A stretch of 64,000 bases of DNA from Buddleja alternifolia (Eukaryota; Streptophyta; Magnoliopsida; Lamiales; Scrophulariaceae), in NCBI GenBank assembly GCA_019426215.1, contig CM033403.1:34482754-34546753 (forward strand). Direction: 5' to 3'. The notes under the pieces are model-generated. The model was not told the DNA's origin. It made no database searches and worked only from the letters and a program-made list of their open reading frames with translations. This document shows, piece after piece, positions 46,283 to 58,470 of the stretch. Position numbers and translations under genes: made by a program. Every line of letters starts with the position of its first letter. Positions within the stretch are counted from its first letter, which is position 1.

Positions 46283-49200
46283 ATGGCTGAACCACTCTAT
46301 GACAGAACAAAGGAACTAAAAGCCTTCGACGACACCAAAACTGGCGTCCAAGGCTTAGTCGACGATGGTATAACCAAAGTTCCAAGAATTTTCATCCATC
46401 CACAAAATAACACACACAACAAAACAAATGTACAACTCAAATTTCCATTGATAGACCTCAAGAACTTCCATGAAGATCCAATCAAGCATAAGGAGGTCAT
46501 CGACCGGGTCCGGGATGCATCCGGGTCGTGGGGCTTCTTCCAAGTGATCAACCATGGGATCCCGGGTCGGGTTATGGATGAAATGCTAAATGGAGTGAGA
46601 AAATTCTATGATCAAGATGTTGAAGAGAGGAAGAAGTGGTACACAAGGGATATGAATAGAAGGATTCTTTATAATAGCAATTTTGATTTGTTTAGTTCAC
46701 CAGCAGCTAATTGGAGAGACACTTTTTACTGTCAAATGGCTCCGAATCCTCCGATACTTGATGAGTTGCCCATAGTATGCAGGTAATTTTACAAACTAGT
46801 GATGAATATTACTAATTTTATGCTTAGATTGGGTTAAGAAGTATTTTTATAACTTAGGGATAATTACACTCACACCCGGGTAATTACAAAAATCTCCCCT
46901 CACAAATTGATAATTACAAACACATTCTTTCGGGGTTTATTTGTAAGGTTTATAGGGGTGAAATGGTATGAATTGTAACATAAAGGGTGCAATTGTAAAA
47001 AAAATTTAACATGAGGGGTGTATTTGTAATTGTCAATTAGTGAGGGAAAATTTATATAATTACCTCATCATTGAGGGGTGTGAGTGTAATTATCCCTATA
47101 ACTTATTCTTGTCAAAAGTTTCTGCTTTAGTGCACCAAAAATTTGCTCAAAGTGTCGGCAGGTAAGTATCTGAATCGGGCCTTGTTAACGTGAGAATGAG
47201 AACATTGGTTGGTATCTATTATTTTCTGAGTTTACCTATATTTTTGAAGGAAAATCGCATCTTGGGTCCTATATATTTGGCCTTTTTCGATGGTCTAATT
47301 TGTGGTGGGATTCTTACATGTGTCCTAGAACTTTTAAAGGTGCTCACATTGGTCCCAATTGATTTTTTATCCAAAATTTAACAGGCAACTTCGTTAGCCA
47401 GCTTTGTTGGGAGTTTGTGTGTATGAGTGGCACGTGATATTGAATAAAAACATGGTGATATTGAATATAATTCGTGTGTGGTTGCATTTACACATGAATT
47501 ATCCCCTAAAAAAGGGGTCAAAATGTTGATTAATGAAGTTGATCGTTAAACTCTGGACTGGAAATTTAGTTGGGACCAAATGTGAGAACTTTAAGAAATT
47601 ACAGGACACAATGTGAGAATCCTATAACGAATGATACCAAAATTTTTGAAAAAATATATGGGAGAACAATACAATTTTCCCTATTTATGATGATAATAAT
47701 GGATTGTATCGTCGATACAATAATATAGTAGAGTTTGATATATGATATGGTTATGGGTATAAACAAGTCGAATCGAGCTGAACGAGATGTTCTTCAAATT
47801 TGTTTGAAATACAATTGAGTTTCAAAGTTTGTGTTTAAGTTAAACGAGCTTTAATCAAGCCGAACACGAGTAGTTTATTTTTTTTTGTACATGTTTTTAT
47901 TATTTTTTACTAATCAAGCCGAGCTCGAGCCAAGCTTTAAAACTTATCAAACACAAAAAAATGTTCGAGCTTGATTTGATAAGTTAACGAACCGAGCTCA
48001 AATGAGTTTTTAACGATCGAGCTTGAGTCGAGTACTAAATAGTTTGGTTCGTCTTTCACCCCTGGATATGGTCGGTCAAATTAAGATGTTATAAGTAATA
48101 ATATGAGAATAATATCATAGCATGTCGAGTGTTATTTCCTCGACGAGTTTACACTTTTTTCTTTACTCTCACACGACATGCTTTGTAATATGATGTTGGA
48201 TCGATGTATTACTATATATAATGAATGCTTTTTGTTATTGTAATTAATAAGCTCTTTTTAATTATAAGTTTAAGTTTGACAATAATATTATGCTTAACTT
48301 TATTAATTAATATTAAAGCAATGATTCTGTTTATTAGCAATATACTAATTAATGAAGTAGTAATTCGTCGTATTTATATTTTCTACAATTTTACTAATTC
48401 TTGCAACCTATAATATTATTTTTCTCCATCTTGCTCGGTAATATCTCCAATTCATTGGCGGTGATATCGAGTAACAATACCTACTCTTATTATCGCCGAC
48501 ACCATAACTTTATGGGAAAATTACAATAATACTCACTGCTACAATAAGTAATTATACAAAATTTATTCTCTTATAATTGAAATTACAAATATCTAACCAA
48601 CTATAATTGATAATTACATTTACCCTCCAGGATCAGTTTTTTAATGACGTCATCATGTGAACTTTCAAAAATGTCTTTGTCCAAATGTACTTTAGAAAAA
48701 ATTACACCAACCTCCCATCTTATTTTTGAAATTACACAAACTTTCCTTGTTATAATGCACTTCTTTTAATCACCCCCTATGTATTAAAAAATTCTTACAA
48801 TTTAACCCCTAAAACCTTACAATTAGCCCCGGGGGTGTTGGTAATTTAGAAAACAGGAGGGGTTTTTGGTAATTACACATTATAAGAGGGGGTATGGCCG
48901 TAACGAAAATATTATTCCATTTTTTTTTAATTTTTTCTAATAATTTTAGTGAAGGTTTGCAGGGGGTAAATGTAATTTTTAATTATAGTGAGTTAGGTAT
49001 TTGTAATTTCAACTATAAAATGGTAAGTTTGTGTAATTACCTATTATAGCAGTGGGTGTTACGTTGGTGTAATTTTCCCTAACTTTATTAGATGTTTTTG
49101 CAGAGATATTATGTTTGAGTACACAAATCAAGTTTTAAAACTTGGAACTACTTTGTTTCAAATATTATCGGAGGCTCTTGGACTCGAAGCCAATCATCTT

Positions 49201-50100
49201 GAAGACATGAAATGTGCTGAGGGGCTTTCTCTTCTGTGCCATTACTATCCTCTATGTCCCGAGCCAGAGTTAACATTGGGCACTAGCAAACACGCCGATA
49301 ACGACTTCCTAACCGTGCTGCTAAATGATCAAGTAACCGGGCTGCAAGTCCTTCATGAAAACCAATGGATTGACATTCCACCTATACCGGGAGCTCTAGT
49401 GGTCAATATTGGAGATCTTCTTCAGGCAAGAATTCCTCCTCCATAAAATTCAAGGAAAATTGCAGCATTAATCCTATATGATAGATTCCCTTGCAATTTT
49501 GATTTCAATGTTTACAAACTTGCAAACTTAGTGCTATAGATGCATTTTTAGTCTCAACAGTAAATAAAGTACAGAAACTTTTAGTTTCATCATATACCTT
49601 GCATGTGATCAATATTTAATTTACCGACGCGTGCATTTCACGCAAAAAATTCTGATCATTTCTTAACAGATGAGACCAAAATTGTAAACAAATGGATCAT
49701 ATGAGACTATTTTTTTGTAGGTTTTGTAAATAATGAGATTAAAACTGCAATTAGCCCTATTTTATGGGACCAATATTAAATTTTTCCTAAAATTCATCCT
49801 CAAGGAGTTAAAAAAGATGGCATTACCGGGATTTTGTTTTTCGTGCAGCTTATTTCGAACGACAAGTTCATCAGTGCAGAGCACAGAGTACTAGCAAATA
49901 ATGTGAGTTCAAGGGTTTCTGTGGCATGCTTCTTTAGAAGTGATCCTATGACATCGGGGAAGCTGTACGGGCCCATTGAGGAACTTTTGTCTGAGGATGA
50001 TCCCCCGAAGTATAGGGCGACTACGGTGGGCGAGTATGTCACCTATTATAACAGGAAGGGCCTGGATGGAACTTCTGCCTTATCACATTTCAGAATTTGA
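46283..50100 (+). CDS. 2-ODD G: 2-oxoglutarate/Fe(II) dioxygenase, 3 exons, 357 aa
   Basis: Exons 46283-46782, 49104-49425 and 49849-50100 join to 357 residues. It has the shortest N-terminus in the array ([20 protein letters not shown]). Motifs: [12 protein letters not shown], ligands H230 and D232 (KHADND), H286 (AEHRVL) and RVS at 296-298. Intron 2 has a GC donor (CAG|GCAAGA), also seen in H and I. Intron 1 is 2,321 bp and consists largely of transposons: MITEs at 46856-47097 and 48514-49080, a foldback at 47249-47680 and another repeat at 47757-48063. A SINE sits just upstream of the start. The coding parts look intact. The gene is divergent from F across the Helitron and convergent with H. 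Confidence 0.9.
46856..47097. mobile_element. Complete hAT-like foldback MITE in intron 1 of gene G
   Basis: Ends AGGGATAATTACACTCACAC and GTGTGAGTGTAATTATCCCT are inverted repeats. Flanked by ATAACTT on both sides (46849-46855 and 47098-47104); the duplication is 8 bp (TATAACTT) if the last T is assigned to it. It lies 73 bp after the exon-1 donor. The MITE at 26904-27566 is the same family with a CACTA insertion. Confidence 0.85.
47249..47680. mobile_element. Foldback element in intron 1 of gene G
   Basis: The left part (GGAAAATCGCATCTTGGGTC, then TTGGTCCCAATTGATTTTT) pairs with the right part (TTAGTTGGGACCAAATGTGA ... ACAATTTTCC). It is related to the 50571-51116 element. No target duplication recognised. 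Confidence 0.6.
47757..48063. repeat. Repeat shared with 62915-63115
   Basis: AACGAG/CGAGCT-rich phrases (AATTGAGTTTCAAAGTTTGT, ACGAGCTTTAATCAAGCCGA) resemble the region at 62915-63115 (TTTTTGAGTTTCAAAATTTA, AACTTTAATCATACCGAACG). Probably a dispersed repeat; class unknown. Confidence 0.45.
48514..49080. mobile_element. Foldback MITE abutting the intron-1 acceptor of gene G, with a nested MITE
   Basis: Ends GGGAAAATTACAATAATACT and GTTGGTGTAATTTTCCCT are imperfect inverted repeats, flanked by a perfect 8-bp duplication AACTTTAT (48506-48513 and 49081-49088). A second, smaller foldback lies inside at about 48694-48920 (AGAAAAAATTACACCAACC at its left end). The outer element ends only 23 bp before exon 2. 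Confidence 0.8.
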
Positions 50101-50570
50101 ACTTATAAAATGTGAAGAAATTTATCTTGACTCTGATTACTATATATTCAAGAGTTCACTTGAAAAAATTGTGTTTGTTTTATTTATCTCTTATTATCTA
50201 GATAGAAATGGCATCTATTTGAAGCCAAAAGAAGCATTTAGGCTTTATAAACGTACAATACTTATTTATTTCTTGTTATAATTTTACATTTTCTCGTCAC
50301 CCTTGATTTGTTCAAATCCCATCAACCGTTTCTCTTCTCTTCTATATGATAAGTATCTTTTTATAGTCGATTCCACGAAATTGGATATTATTGATGAAAT
50401 GTAACGATGATTACTATTTTTATGTGAAATATTAAAATTAATATTAGTCAAATTATACTTCTTAGGCTTTTTATGTTTTGTTTTATTTAATATATTAGGA
50501 TTATTTTCCATTTTAGTTTTAAAACAATATTTTATTTGATTAGTTAGGAAAAATGTATCAAATATTATTT
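50101..50570. other. 3' flank of gene G
   Basis: Presumed 3' UTR and AT-rich spacer. Frames in this stretch, including 50284-50625 on the minus strand, are low-complexity and show no domain. Confidence 0.5.
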
Positions 50571-51116
50571 GGGAAAATTGCATTTTTAGTCCTATAACTT
50601 TGCCCCATTTCACTTTTGGTCCCATTAGTTACGGGATTCTCATTTTACGTCTCATATCTTTCAAAAATTCTTACTTTTGGTCCCAAACCCCTGACTCCGT
50701 CTATTTTTAAAGTGAAATGGCACGTGAGTGGCCCGTGCGCCGTTAGCTAGCTGGGTTTGGGGGGGGGGGGAATTGTTCACTTTGACTATTTGGGAGGCAA
50801 AATTGGCGATAAAATTGAGAAAAAGGAAGGGGGAATCAGATTTTGGGGCAAAATTAGATAGGTTTTTCTCAATTTTGGCGCCAATTTTGCCTCCCAAACA
50901 GTCAAAGTGAACAATTCCTCCCCAAACTCAGCTGGCTAATGGCGCATGGGCCACTCACGTGCCATTTTACGTTAAAAATATACGAAATCAGGAGTTTGGG
51001 ACCACCAAAAGTGAGAATTTTTTAAAGATATGGGACGTAAAGTGAGAATCCCGTAACTAATGGGCCCAAAAGTGAAATGGGGCAAAGTTACGGGACTAAA
51101 AATGCAATTTTTCCAC
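50571..51116. mobile_element. Foldback transposon, 546 bp, 8-bp target duplication
   Basis: Nearly the whole element is one inverted repeat: GGGAAAATTGCATTTTTAGT on the left pairs with TAAAAATGCAATTTTTCCAC on the right, and GTTCACTTTGACTATTTGGG pairs with CAAACAGTCAAAGTGAAC near the centre. Flanked by TATTATTT (50563-50570 and 51117-51124). This suggests a hAT-type non-autonomous element. Frames on both strands at 50661-50910 are products of the palindrome. Confidence 0.82.
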
Positions 51117-51124
51117 TATTATTT

Positions 51125-51653
51125 CCATGTGGTTCTGCAATTATCTACTTCCACGGGAGAGGATAAGAGAATTTCACTATTAACAAAATAGGTATAGAGT
51201 ACAAAGTATGTCAAAAATTCTTACTAAACCTAATCCCCAATTTTTTAGCGTACATATATATGAAGTACCGTACCGCGGGAGGGCTTCATACAATCAGTTT
51301 TCATATATTTGTTGTGATAAGTCTTAAAATTCTAGGCCTAAAATTATGCAGCAAGTCCATTATCAAAAGGGTCAGTTCTAAAGAGGGCGCAACAACACCC
51401 GTTGAGCCCGCTTGGACGAAGGATCGGAAGGGGGTGCGGGGGCTTGCCCCTGCGGTATGGTACCCATGTATTTTAGGGAAAAATCAGGAGCTAGGTTTTA
51501 GTTCAGTGCTTTTGACATTCATTGTAATTTGTACCTCTTTCATCAAAAGTAAAATACTCTCTCTTCTCCTGTGGATGTAGGCAATTGCCGAACCACGTAA
51601 ATTCTTCTGTCTTTAATCTTTATACTCTTATTTCTTGAATTGTGATAACATAT
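51125..51653. other. Intergenic sequence between the foldback and gene H
   Basis: No gene. A GC-richer patch at 51370-51470 (GAGGGCGCAACAACACCCGT, GGGGGTGCGGGGGCTTGCCC) gives a 106-codon open frame at 51260-51580 without a recognisable domain. The last 60 bp match the downstream flank of gene I. Confidence 0.45.
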
Positions 51654-54189
51654 TTAAAGCTTTAAATTCTTTAAAGCAGAAGTGCCATCCACCCCCCTAG
51701 CTCGAACATAACTAGTATACTCTTTAACCGTGGTTCCACGATAATTGGGAGGATTCTCTTCTGATAACAGCTCCTCAATCGGTCCATAGACCCTTGAGCT
51801 TGACCCTGAAGTATCTCTTCCGAAGAAACCAGCAATTGATATCCTTGGACCCGAATGGCTAACCAAGACTCGGTGCTCCACGCTTTTGAATTTGTCATTT
51901 GATATGAGCTGAAAAATAAGACCAAACATGTTTTTTTTTTGTCAATGAATTTCAAAATCAAAGATTCTGACAAATCTTATAAATAACAGCTCCAGTTGAT
52001 TTGAGACGAAGTTTTTAGATAAGAAAGTGTTGTGTGGTTTTACGTTACACGTTGGAGAATTTTATTTTTCTAGGCTAGGAAAATAGAGTGGCTGCAAAGT
52101 TGGCTAATTAAGAATAAAGTCTAGAGACTAGAGTTGCTATAAGAGTTTAGCTAAAAAATGTAGAACTTAGGTGATTAGAGCACTAGAGTTGGCTAGTTTG
52201 CTGAAAATTTTTGGATGGACTGGATGCAACAACCTTGGTTCATTCATTATGTAAGATCACGAGGGTTTGAGCGATGAAAATCACCCTTTATAATCTATAA
52301 TAAAAAATGGATCGAGTATGTTATACCCAGTCCACTGTAAAAGAGCTCACTTTCTCATACTTTCGCGTATACAAATACTTGTAATTGGTGAAATTAGTCA
52401 AGAAGTTAGAATTCCCATTACCAACTACTTCCCCTTTTTTTCATGCTTTCCTTTATATTTTAATAAAAAATCAAAACATTTTTTCCCTTGAAGGCAATAA
52501 TCAAGAGTTATTGATGTCGCATCATTACTTTTATGGAGACAATAATTTTGAAGAAAAAAACAACATAGAAAATAATGTGTTATTTTGGGACGTTCAGAGA
52601 AAAGAAATTGTAGCCATAAAATGATCACTTGCCTGCAGAAGATCTCCAATATTGATGATTAAAGCTCCCGGTGTGGGAGGAACATCAACCCATTGGTCTT
52701 GATGCATGACTTGAAGCCCCTCCAAATTGTCTTGCAGAAGAATTGTTAAGAAACTATAGTCGGAATGTGTTGGGTTGCCTAAAGTGAGCTCGGGCTCTGG
52801 ACAGGGCGGATAATAGTGCTCGAAGAGAGCAAACGTTTGTGCACATTCAATGTCTACGAGGTGGTTTGGATTGAGATCAAGAGCCTCTGATAGTAACTTG
52901 AACAAAGAGATAGCTAGTCCCATTACTTGATTAGAGTATTTCATCAAAATTTCACTGCAATAATATTAGCTGAAGTTCATTACAATTAGTCAAGAAATAT
53001 TTATATTAAATAACTTGATCAATGACTAGATGGATGGTTTTATGCTTTCAGTAATGCACAAAACAAGAAAATTCATAAAAAAGAATCAAGAAAATATAAC
53101 ATACTACATTTATGTGGTTGCATTCGACGAAGAGCACACCACGAAAATATGTATCAAGTTAGCCGGCATGAGAATATTACGAAAGATATTAGGTAATACT
53201 GCAAAACTCGTCCGGTAACCATAGGGTGCCAACGTTAGTCCTCACGTAAAAATCGTGGCCATAAAGTGGATGTGCCGATCACGTGATCATCTACTTTGAA
53301 TGTGTTCCAATTTTTTGGGTAAAAATAGCACATGATGGGCAGGTAAGAACTAAGAATGCTATCTTGCACTAATTTGTCCAACTGAAACTGCATTTTCCCC
53401 TAACTTACTTGACTAAAATTGCAAATGTACCAAGCACAAAAAGTTTCAAAAGAGCATGTGCCCTAAAATCCATGTAAATCTCACACCAAATTTTCAGTTC
53501 CTGGCTAACTTTTCATCAAAATCCATGAAAATTGTACAGTTAGTGACTTAGTGTCCTAAAATTTCCAATATCACAATTTAATGACGAAATTTGTCATCCC
53601 ATATAATTACATGACAAATTTCGCACTTTTATCGAAACTATTACCTGCAAGCAGAAGGCAACTCCTCTGGCTGTGGCGGATTAGGAGCCATAATACAGGT
53701 AAACGAGTCTCTCCAGCCAACTGCTGGTGAGCTAAACAAATCGAAATTACTATTATAAATCGTCTTCTTCGTGAAGTCTCGTGTATAATACTGCTTCTTG
53801 ATCTCCACGTCTTGCTCGTGGAATCTACGTACCCCATTAACCATTTCATCCAGTACAGTTATGTCTGTACCATGATTAACCACTTGGAAAAAGCCCCATG
53901 TCTCAGATGCATCCTGGACCTTGTCAATGACCTGTTTTCGTTTTTCAGGATCTTCGTCGATGCCATCAAGGTTTATTACTGGAAAACTGAACTTTGTATC
54001 GGTTGTCGTTGTGATATTTTGTAAATGTTCGGGTGAATGAATGAATATACGGGGTACTCTAGTGATTCCAGCATCGATAAGTCCTTTAACGCCTGTTTTT
54101 GTGTCGTCGAAGGCCTTTAGTTCGTTTTTTCGATCATACTTTGGCTCGATTTTGCCCCATTTTTCGCTGTTATTGTTGGAAACCATCAT
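51654..54189 (-). CDS. 2-ODD H: 2-oxoglutarate/Fe(II) dioxygenase, 3 exons, 373 aa
   Basis: Exons (minus strand) 53645-54189, 52633-52954 and 51654-51908 join to 373 residues. It starts [20 protein letters not shown]. Ligands H245 and D247 (THSDYS), H301 (VEHRVL) and RIS at 311-313 are present. Motif [14 protein letters not shown] replaces the usual HGIP, as in gene I. Intron 2 has a GC donor (CAG|GCAAGT). It is a tandem duplicate of gene I with the same exon lengths. Differences include NPTHSD for TPRHSD before the HxD motif and VGWRDS for ASWRDS. Both differ from the A-F clade by a one-residue-longer exon 3 and the C-terminus LKNLKL. The substrate is unknown; it looks functional. Confidence 0.9.
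53190..53600. repeat. Repeat shared by intron 1 of genes H and I
   Basis: Phrases TACTGCAAAACTCGTCCGGT, ATCACGTGATCATCTA and CTGAAACTGCATTTTCCCC recur in gene I at about 60227-60590. It is probably a degraded foldback element that was present before the H/I duplication. The ends are not resolved. Confidence 0.5.
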
Positions 54190-54637
54190 TTTTTATTTTG
54201 GTTAGGAAAGTAAAGAAGATTTATGGAAGTGTATGGATTTGTTTGATTGGTAAAGATGTGGTTTATTATTACATAAGGGGTCCATTGGAGACAACTTTCT
54301 TATCTTGAAGGGCACCAGTAATGTGAAAAATCAGAAATAATTGATTGGAGATGTCTTATTATGAGGACCAGTAAAACTAATAAATCTACCTACTGAGGTT
54401 CAACTGCGTGGAAGAGACTCTAGTTAACTACACAAAAGGTCTTGGAATCGAGTTTTTGTGCATGCAGAAAATTTTCTTCGTGTCTGACAATATCTCGAGA
54501 GATTATTTTGAATGCCAGGGATCGAGACACTTTGGAAACCAAAATAAAATAAATAAATATATTTTATGAGCCCACCCATTGCCACATCTACTTTCTTTTG
54601 GAGACTTTCAATCTGTGGTTGATATGAAATCTATATC

Positions 54638-55157
54638 CAGTGGTGGATCTAGAAATTTGGGTCAGTGGGGGCACCAAAAATGGAGCCAGGAATTTTATCG
54701 AGGGGGGCTATACAATTTATTTTTTGCCAAATAGTCGAAGGATTTAAGGGGCCCCTCGCGGTACAACACGCTATATTTATAAGATAAAATAAAATAAGGA
54801 ACCAAGTTTAATTACAACTTTTGACATACTTTAAACTCTTATATCTCTTTCGTTATAGTCAGGATTTTGGATTTTGGTGGGGAGGGGGGGGCGGCAAACT
54901 CAAATATAAAAAAAAATTGTAAGGTAAAAAAATGATTTTTCAAAATTGAGGGGGGGCGAGCGCACCTACAGTCCGCCCCCCCGACTCCGTCCCTGGGGGG
55001 CACAATTTACCGAGAGTAAGATGAAAATTGGAATTGAGGGGGAGCCTTTAAAAATTTGAATGGGGGCATTAATGTAATTTATAAATTAAAATTAAAAAAT
55101 ATGTATATATTAAAAAAAATTGAGTGGGGGCAGTGTATGTATGTGCGTTCGCCACTG
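54638..55157. mobile_element. Non-autonomous hAT element upstream of gene H
   Basis: Starts CAGTGGTGGATCTAGAAATT and ends GTTCGCCACTG, the CAGTGGCGGA-type ends of plant hAT elements. Flanked by the 8-bp duplication TCTATATC (54630-54637 and 55158-55165). The paralogous region upstream of gene I (about 61585-61600) is an empty site with a single copy. No coding capacity. Its interior is rich in G/C runs. Confidence 0.87.
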
Positions 55158-55311
55158 TCTATATCCATATAGCTTTCATGAGATTTTAATGCTACGGTTG
55201 TTGTTACTATCCCCATCTCTGCTACTACAGACTATATTGATTCCACCAACTGAAATTTCAATAAATCAAAATTTTAATAATCATGATATTCCATCTTTAT
55301 TTCAAATTATG

Positions 55312-58300
55312 ACACTCCAGCAACCCGATGAACAGTGGTACATGGACATGGGGGCGAGCGCTCACATGACCTCCAACCCAGGTATTCTATCTAATGTCGT
55401 GCATTGTGATAATTCAAATTCTATAACTGTTGGTAATGGTGTTGTACTTCCAGTTAACTTTATTGGTCACTCTTCTTTTCCCTCCTCTAATTGTTCCCTT
55501 TATTTACGTAATACTCGTCTCCCCTTCCCTCGTTAAAAATCTCATCTCTGTTTGTGATCAGTTCACTTGTGATAATTCTTGTTCCATTGAATTTGACTCT
55601 TCTGGTTTTTTTTTGTCAAGGAACTTAGCACAGGCGCGCTGCTTATCCAGAGTAACAGTGACGGTGACCTCTACCCATTACAAGCTACCTCCGCCGCTCT
55701 TACCGCTTTTCGTCCTATCGCCACTCTTCCCTCTACTACTTGGCATCATCGTCTTGGCCATCTTGGAGCTTCTATTCTCAATTTTTTTTCTTTTCGCAAT
55801 TTCGTTACTTGTAATAAGGATTTTTCTCGCTCTCTTTGTCTTGCGTGTCAAATTGGCAAACATAAACGCTTATCCTTTTCTAGTTCTAGTTCTACCAGTA
55901 GTGCTTTATTTGATGTTGTTCATTCCGATCTCTGGCCCTCTCCGTTTCCAAGTCTCGGTGGTTTCCGGTATTACATTTTGTTTTTAGACGATTTTTCGTA
56001 TTTTCTATGGATTTTTCCTGTACGTTCTAAATCTGATGCTTATAAAATTTTTGTTGATTTTTACACTTATGTTCACTCTCAATTTAATTCTAACATCAAG
56101 TCTTTTCATTGTGATCATGGTGATGAATTTGATAATAAATTGTTTCATTCATTTTTTACCACTCATGGCATTCATTTTCGCTTTTCATGCCCACACACTT
56201 CACAACAAAACGGTAAAGCCGAACTAACTATTCAAACGGTGAACAACATCATTCACACTCTCCTTTTTCAAGCCTCTCTCCCCCCTTCACTTTGGGCGAA
56301 GCTCTCCACATGGCGGTACATCTTCTCAATCTCCTCCCTACCACTACCCTTTCTTACCAAACTCCCTTCGAGCTACTCTATCACGTTTCTCCCACATATG
56401 ATCATCTGCATGTGTTTGGATGTCTTTGTTACCCAAATATTTCCTCCACCTCTCCTCATAAACTATCCTTGCGCTCCACCTCCTGTCTTTTGTTGGTTAT
56501 CCCTCCAATCACAAGGGTTTTCGGTGCATGGATCTTCACGCACAAAATTGTTTATTCTTTTCATGTTGTTTTTGACGAATCAGTTTTCCCTTATCCTTCC
56601 CTCTCCACTTTGGTCGACACCCCTAGTTACGATTTTCTGTCTTCCGATGACACTCACTCCACCTTAGTTCGACACGTCACGTGCTGCCCGACGCCGACAC
56701 CTTGCATTTCCGCTCTTCCTCCTTCGGGTTTCTCCACTCCAATTTCTCTTTGTCCCCTTCTTCTTCTTCTTCTTCTTCTTCTCATCTTTCTCGAGAATTC
56801 CCCACCCCTGCCGCTGAACCTGCGCCTGTTCCAGCACATTCTGTGATTACTCGTTCTAAAGCCGGTATATCCAAGCCTAAACAAATCTTAAACCTGTTTG
56901 ATTCCTCATCCTTTCTTTATTCTTTTTTGCCGCGTTCCTATACTCAAGCCTTCGCGAACCTCATTGGAAAGCTGCTACGGACGATGAACTCTCTGCCTTT
57001 CATTCTAATGGCACATGGAATCTGGTTCCCTGTCCTCCTAATGTTAATATTGTCGAGTCTCGATGGATCTTTAAACATAAATTTCATTTTTATGGCTCCT
57101 TTGAACGCTACAAAGACCGTCTTGTGGCCCAAGGCTTCACTCAACAACCTGGCATTGACTACGATGACACCTTTAATCCTGTTGTTAAACCCACCACCAT
57201 TCGTATTGTCCTTAGCCTTGCCCTTTCTCGTTCATGGCCTCTTCATCAGCTTGAAGTCAAAAAGGCTTTTCTCCATGGTCATCTTTCTAAAACGGTATAT
57301 ATGAAGCAGCTTCTTGGTTACTCACAACCTGCCTTTCCCTCTCATGTCCGTCTTCTTAAAAAAGCTCTTTACGGACTTAAACAAACACCTTATATCTGGC
57401 ATCATCGTTTTGCCTCTTTCCATTCTTCTATTAGCTTTGTCAGTAGTCGTGCTGATTCTTCTCTCTTTGTCTTTCATCGTGGCTCGTATATGGCTTTTCC
57501 CCTTTTATATGTCGATGATATTGTCCTCATTGCTTCTCCTTCCACTCTCCTCTCTCAGCTCACTGCTCTTCTTTCCTCTGAATTTTCTATGACTTACTTG
57601 GCCCTTTACATTTGTTCCTCGATATTTCAGTGATTCACTCCCCTACGGTCCTCTTCCTCTCTCAAGAAAAATTTGCTCGCGAAATTCTACCTCCTGCCAA
57701 CATGTAATAGTGCAATCCGTCTCTACACCCACGGACTCTTCTTCCAAACTTTCTTCTTTGTAAGGTGCTCTTTTTTCAGACCCTATTCTTTATCGCAGTC
57801 TCGCTGTGCTCTACAGTACCACACCTTCACTCGTCCTGATATTACCTATGCGGTTCAACAACTTTGCTTCTTCATGCACGCTCCTCGTGAAATTAACATG
57901 CATGCTCTTAAACGTGTCCTTCGCTATCTTCAGGGTACTCTTTCTCAAGGTCTTTCTATTTGTCTCTCTTCTGTCAGTCAACTTATCGCCTACTCTGATG
58001 CTGACTGGGCTGGCTGTCCCAACACTGGTTGTTCTACTTCTGGTTATTGTGTTTTTCTCGGTGACAATCTTATCTCGTGGTCCTCTAAACGTCAGCATGT
58101 AGTCTCTCGATCCAATGCTAAGGCCGAGTTTCGGGGTGTTGCTAACACTGTTGCTGAAACTGTATGGCTTCCCAATCTTCTTCTTGAGCTCCGTTGTCTT
58201 CTTCAACATGCCTCTATCATCTATTATGACAATATTAGTTCTGTCTATCTTTCGTCTTATCTGGTACAACACCAACATACTAAATATGTCGAATTGGATT

Positions 58301-58470
58301 TACACTTTGTATGGGAACGGGTAGCTTTGGCCGAGGTTCGTGTGTTGCACGTTCCCTCGTCTCACCAGTTTGCCGATATCTTCACCAAAGGCTTATCCTC
58401 GTCTTTATTTTATGATTTTCGTTCCAGTCTAAATGTTCGTACTCCTCCCATTTCGATTGCGGGGGAGTGT
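55312..58470 (+). pseudogene. copia pol remnant (PR-IN-RT-RH), multiply frameshifted
   Basis: Recognisable pieces occur in three frames. Protease near 55340 reads WYMDMGASAHMT, where the active-site Ser/Thr of D-S/T-G is Met. The integrase zinc-binding region (HHRLGHLG ... CLACQIGKHK) falls at about 55720-55870, and the integrase core has HSDLWP and the CDHGDEFDN motif. The reverse transcriptase (57124-57633) has VKKAFLHG and YVDDIVLIA. RNase H and its linker (57830-58460) include SDADWAGCP and GYCVFLG. A TTC repeat at about 56758-56784 encodes a serine run. Several frameshifts separate the pieces, so no polyprotein can be made. Confidence 0.85.

Noticed and set aside
56654..56884. Arginine-rich frame on the minus strand
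   Set aside because: It is the reverse of the TTC (serine) repeat inside the copia remnant.
57811..58278. 155-codon minus-strand frame
   Set aside because: Antisense to the copia RNase H region, which has clear domain motifs on the plus strand.
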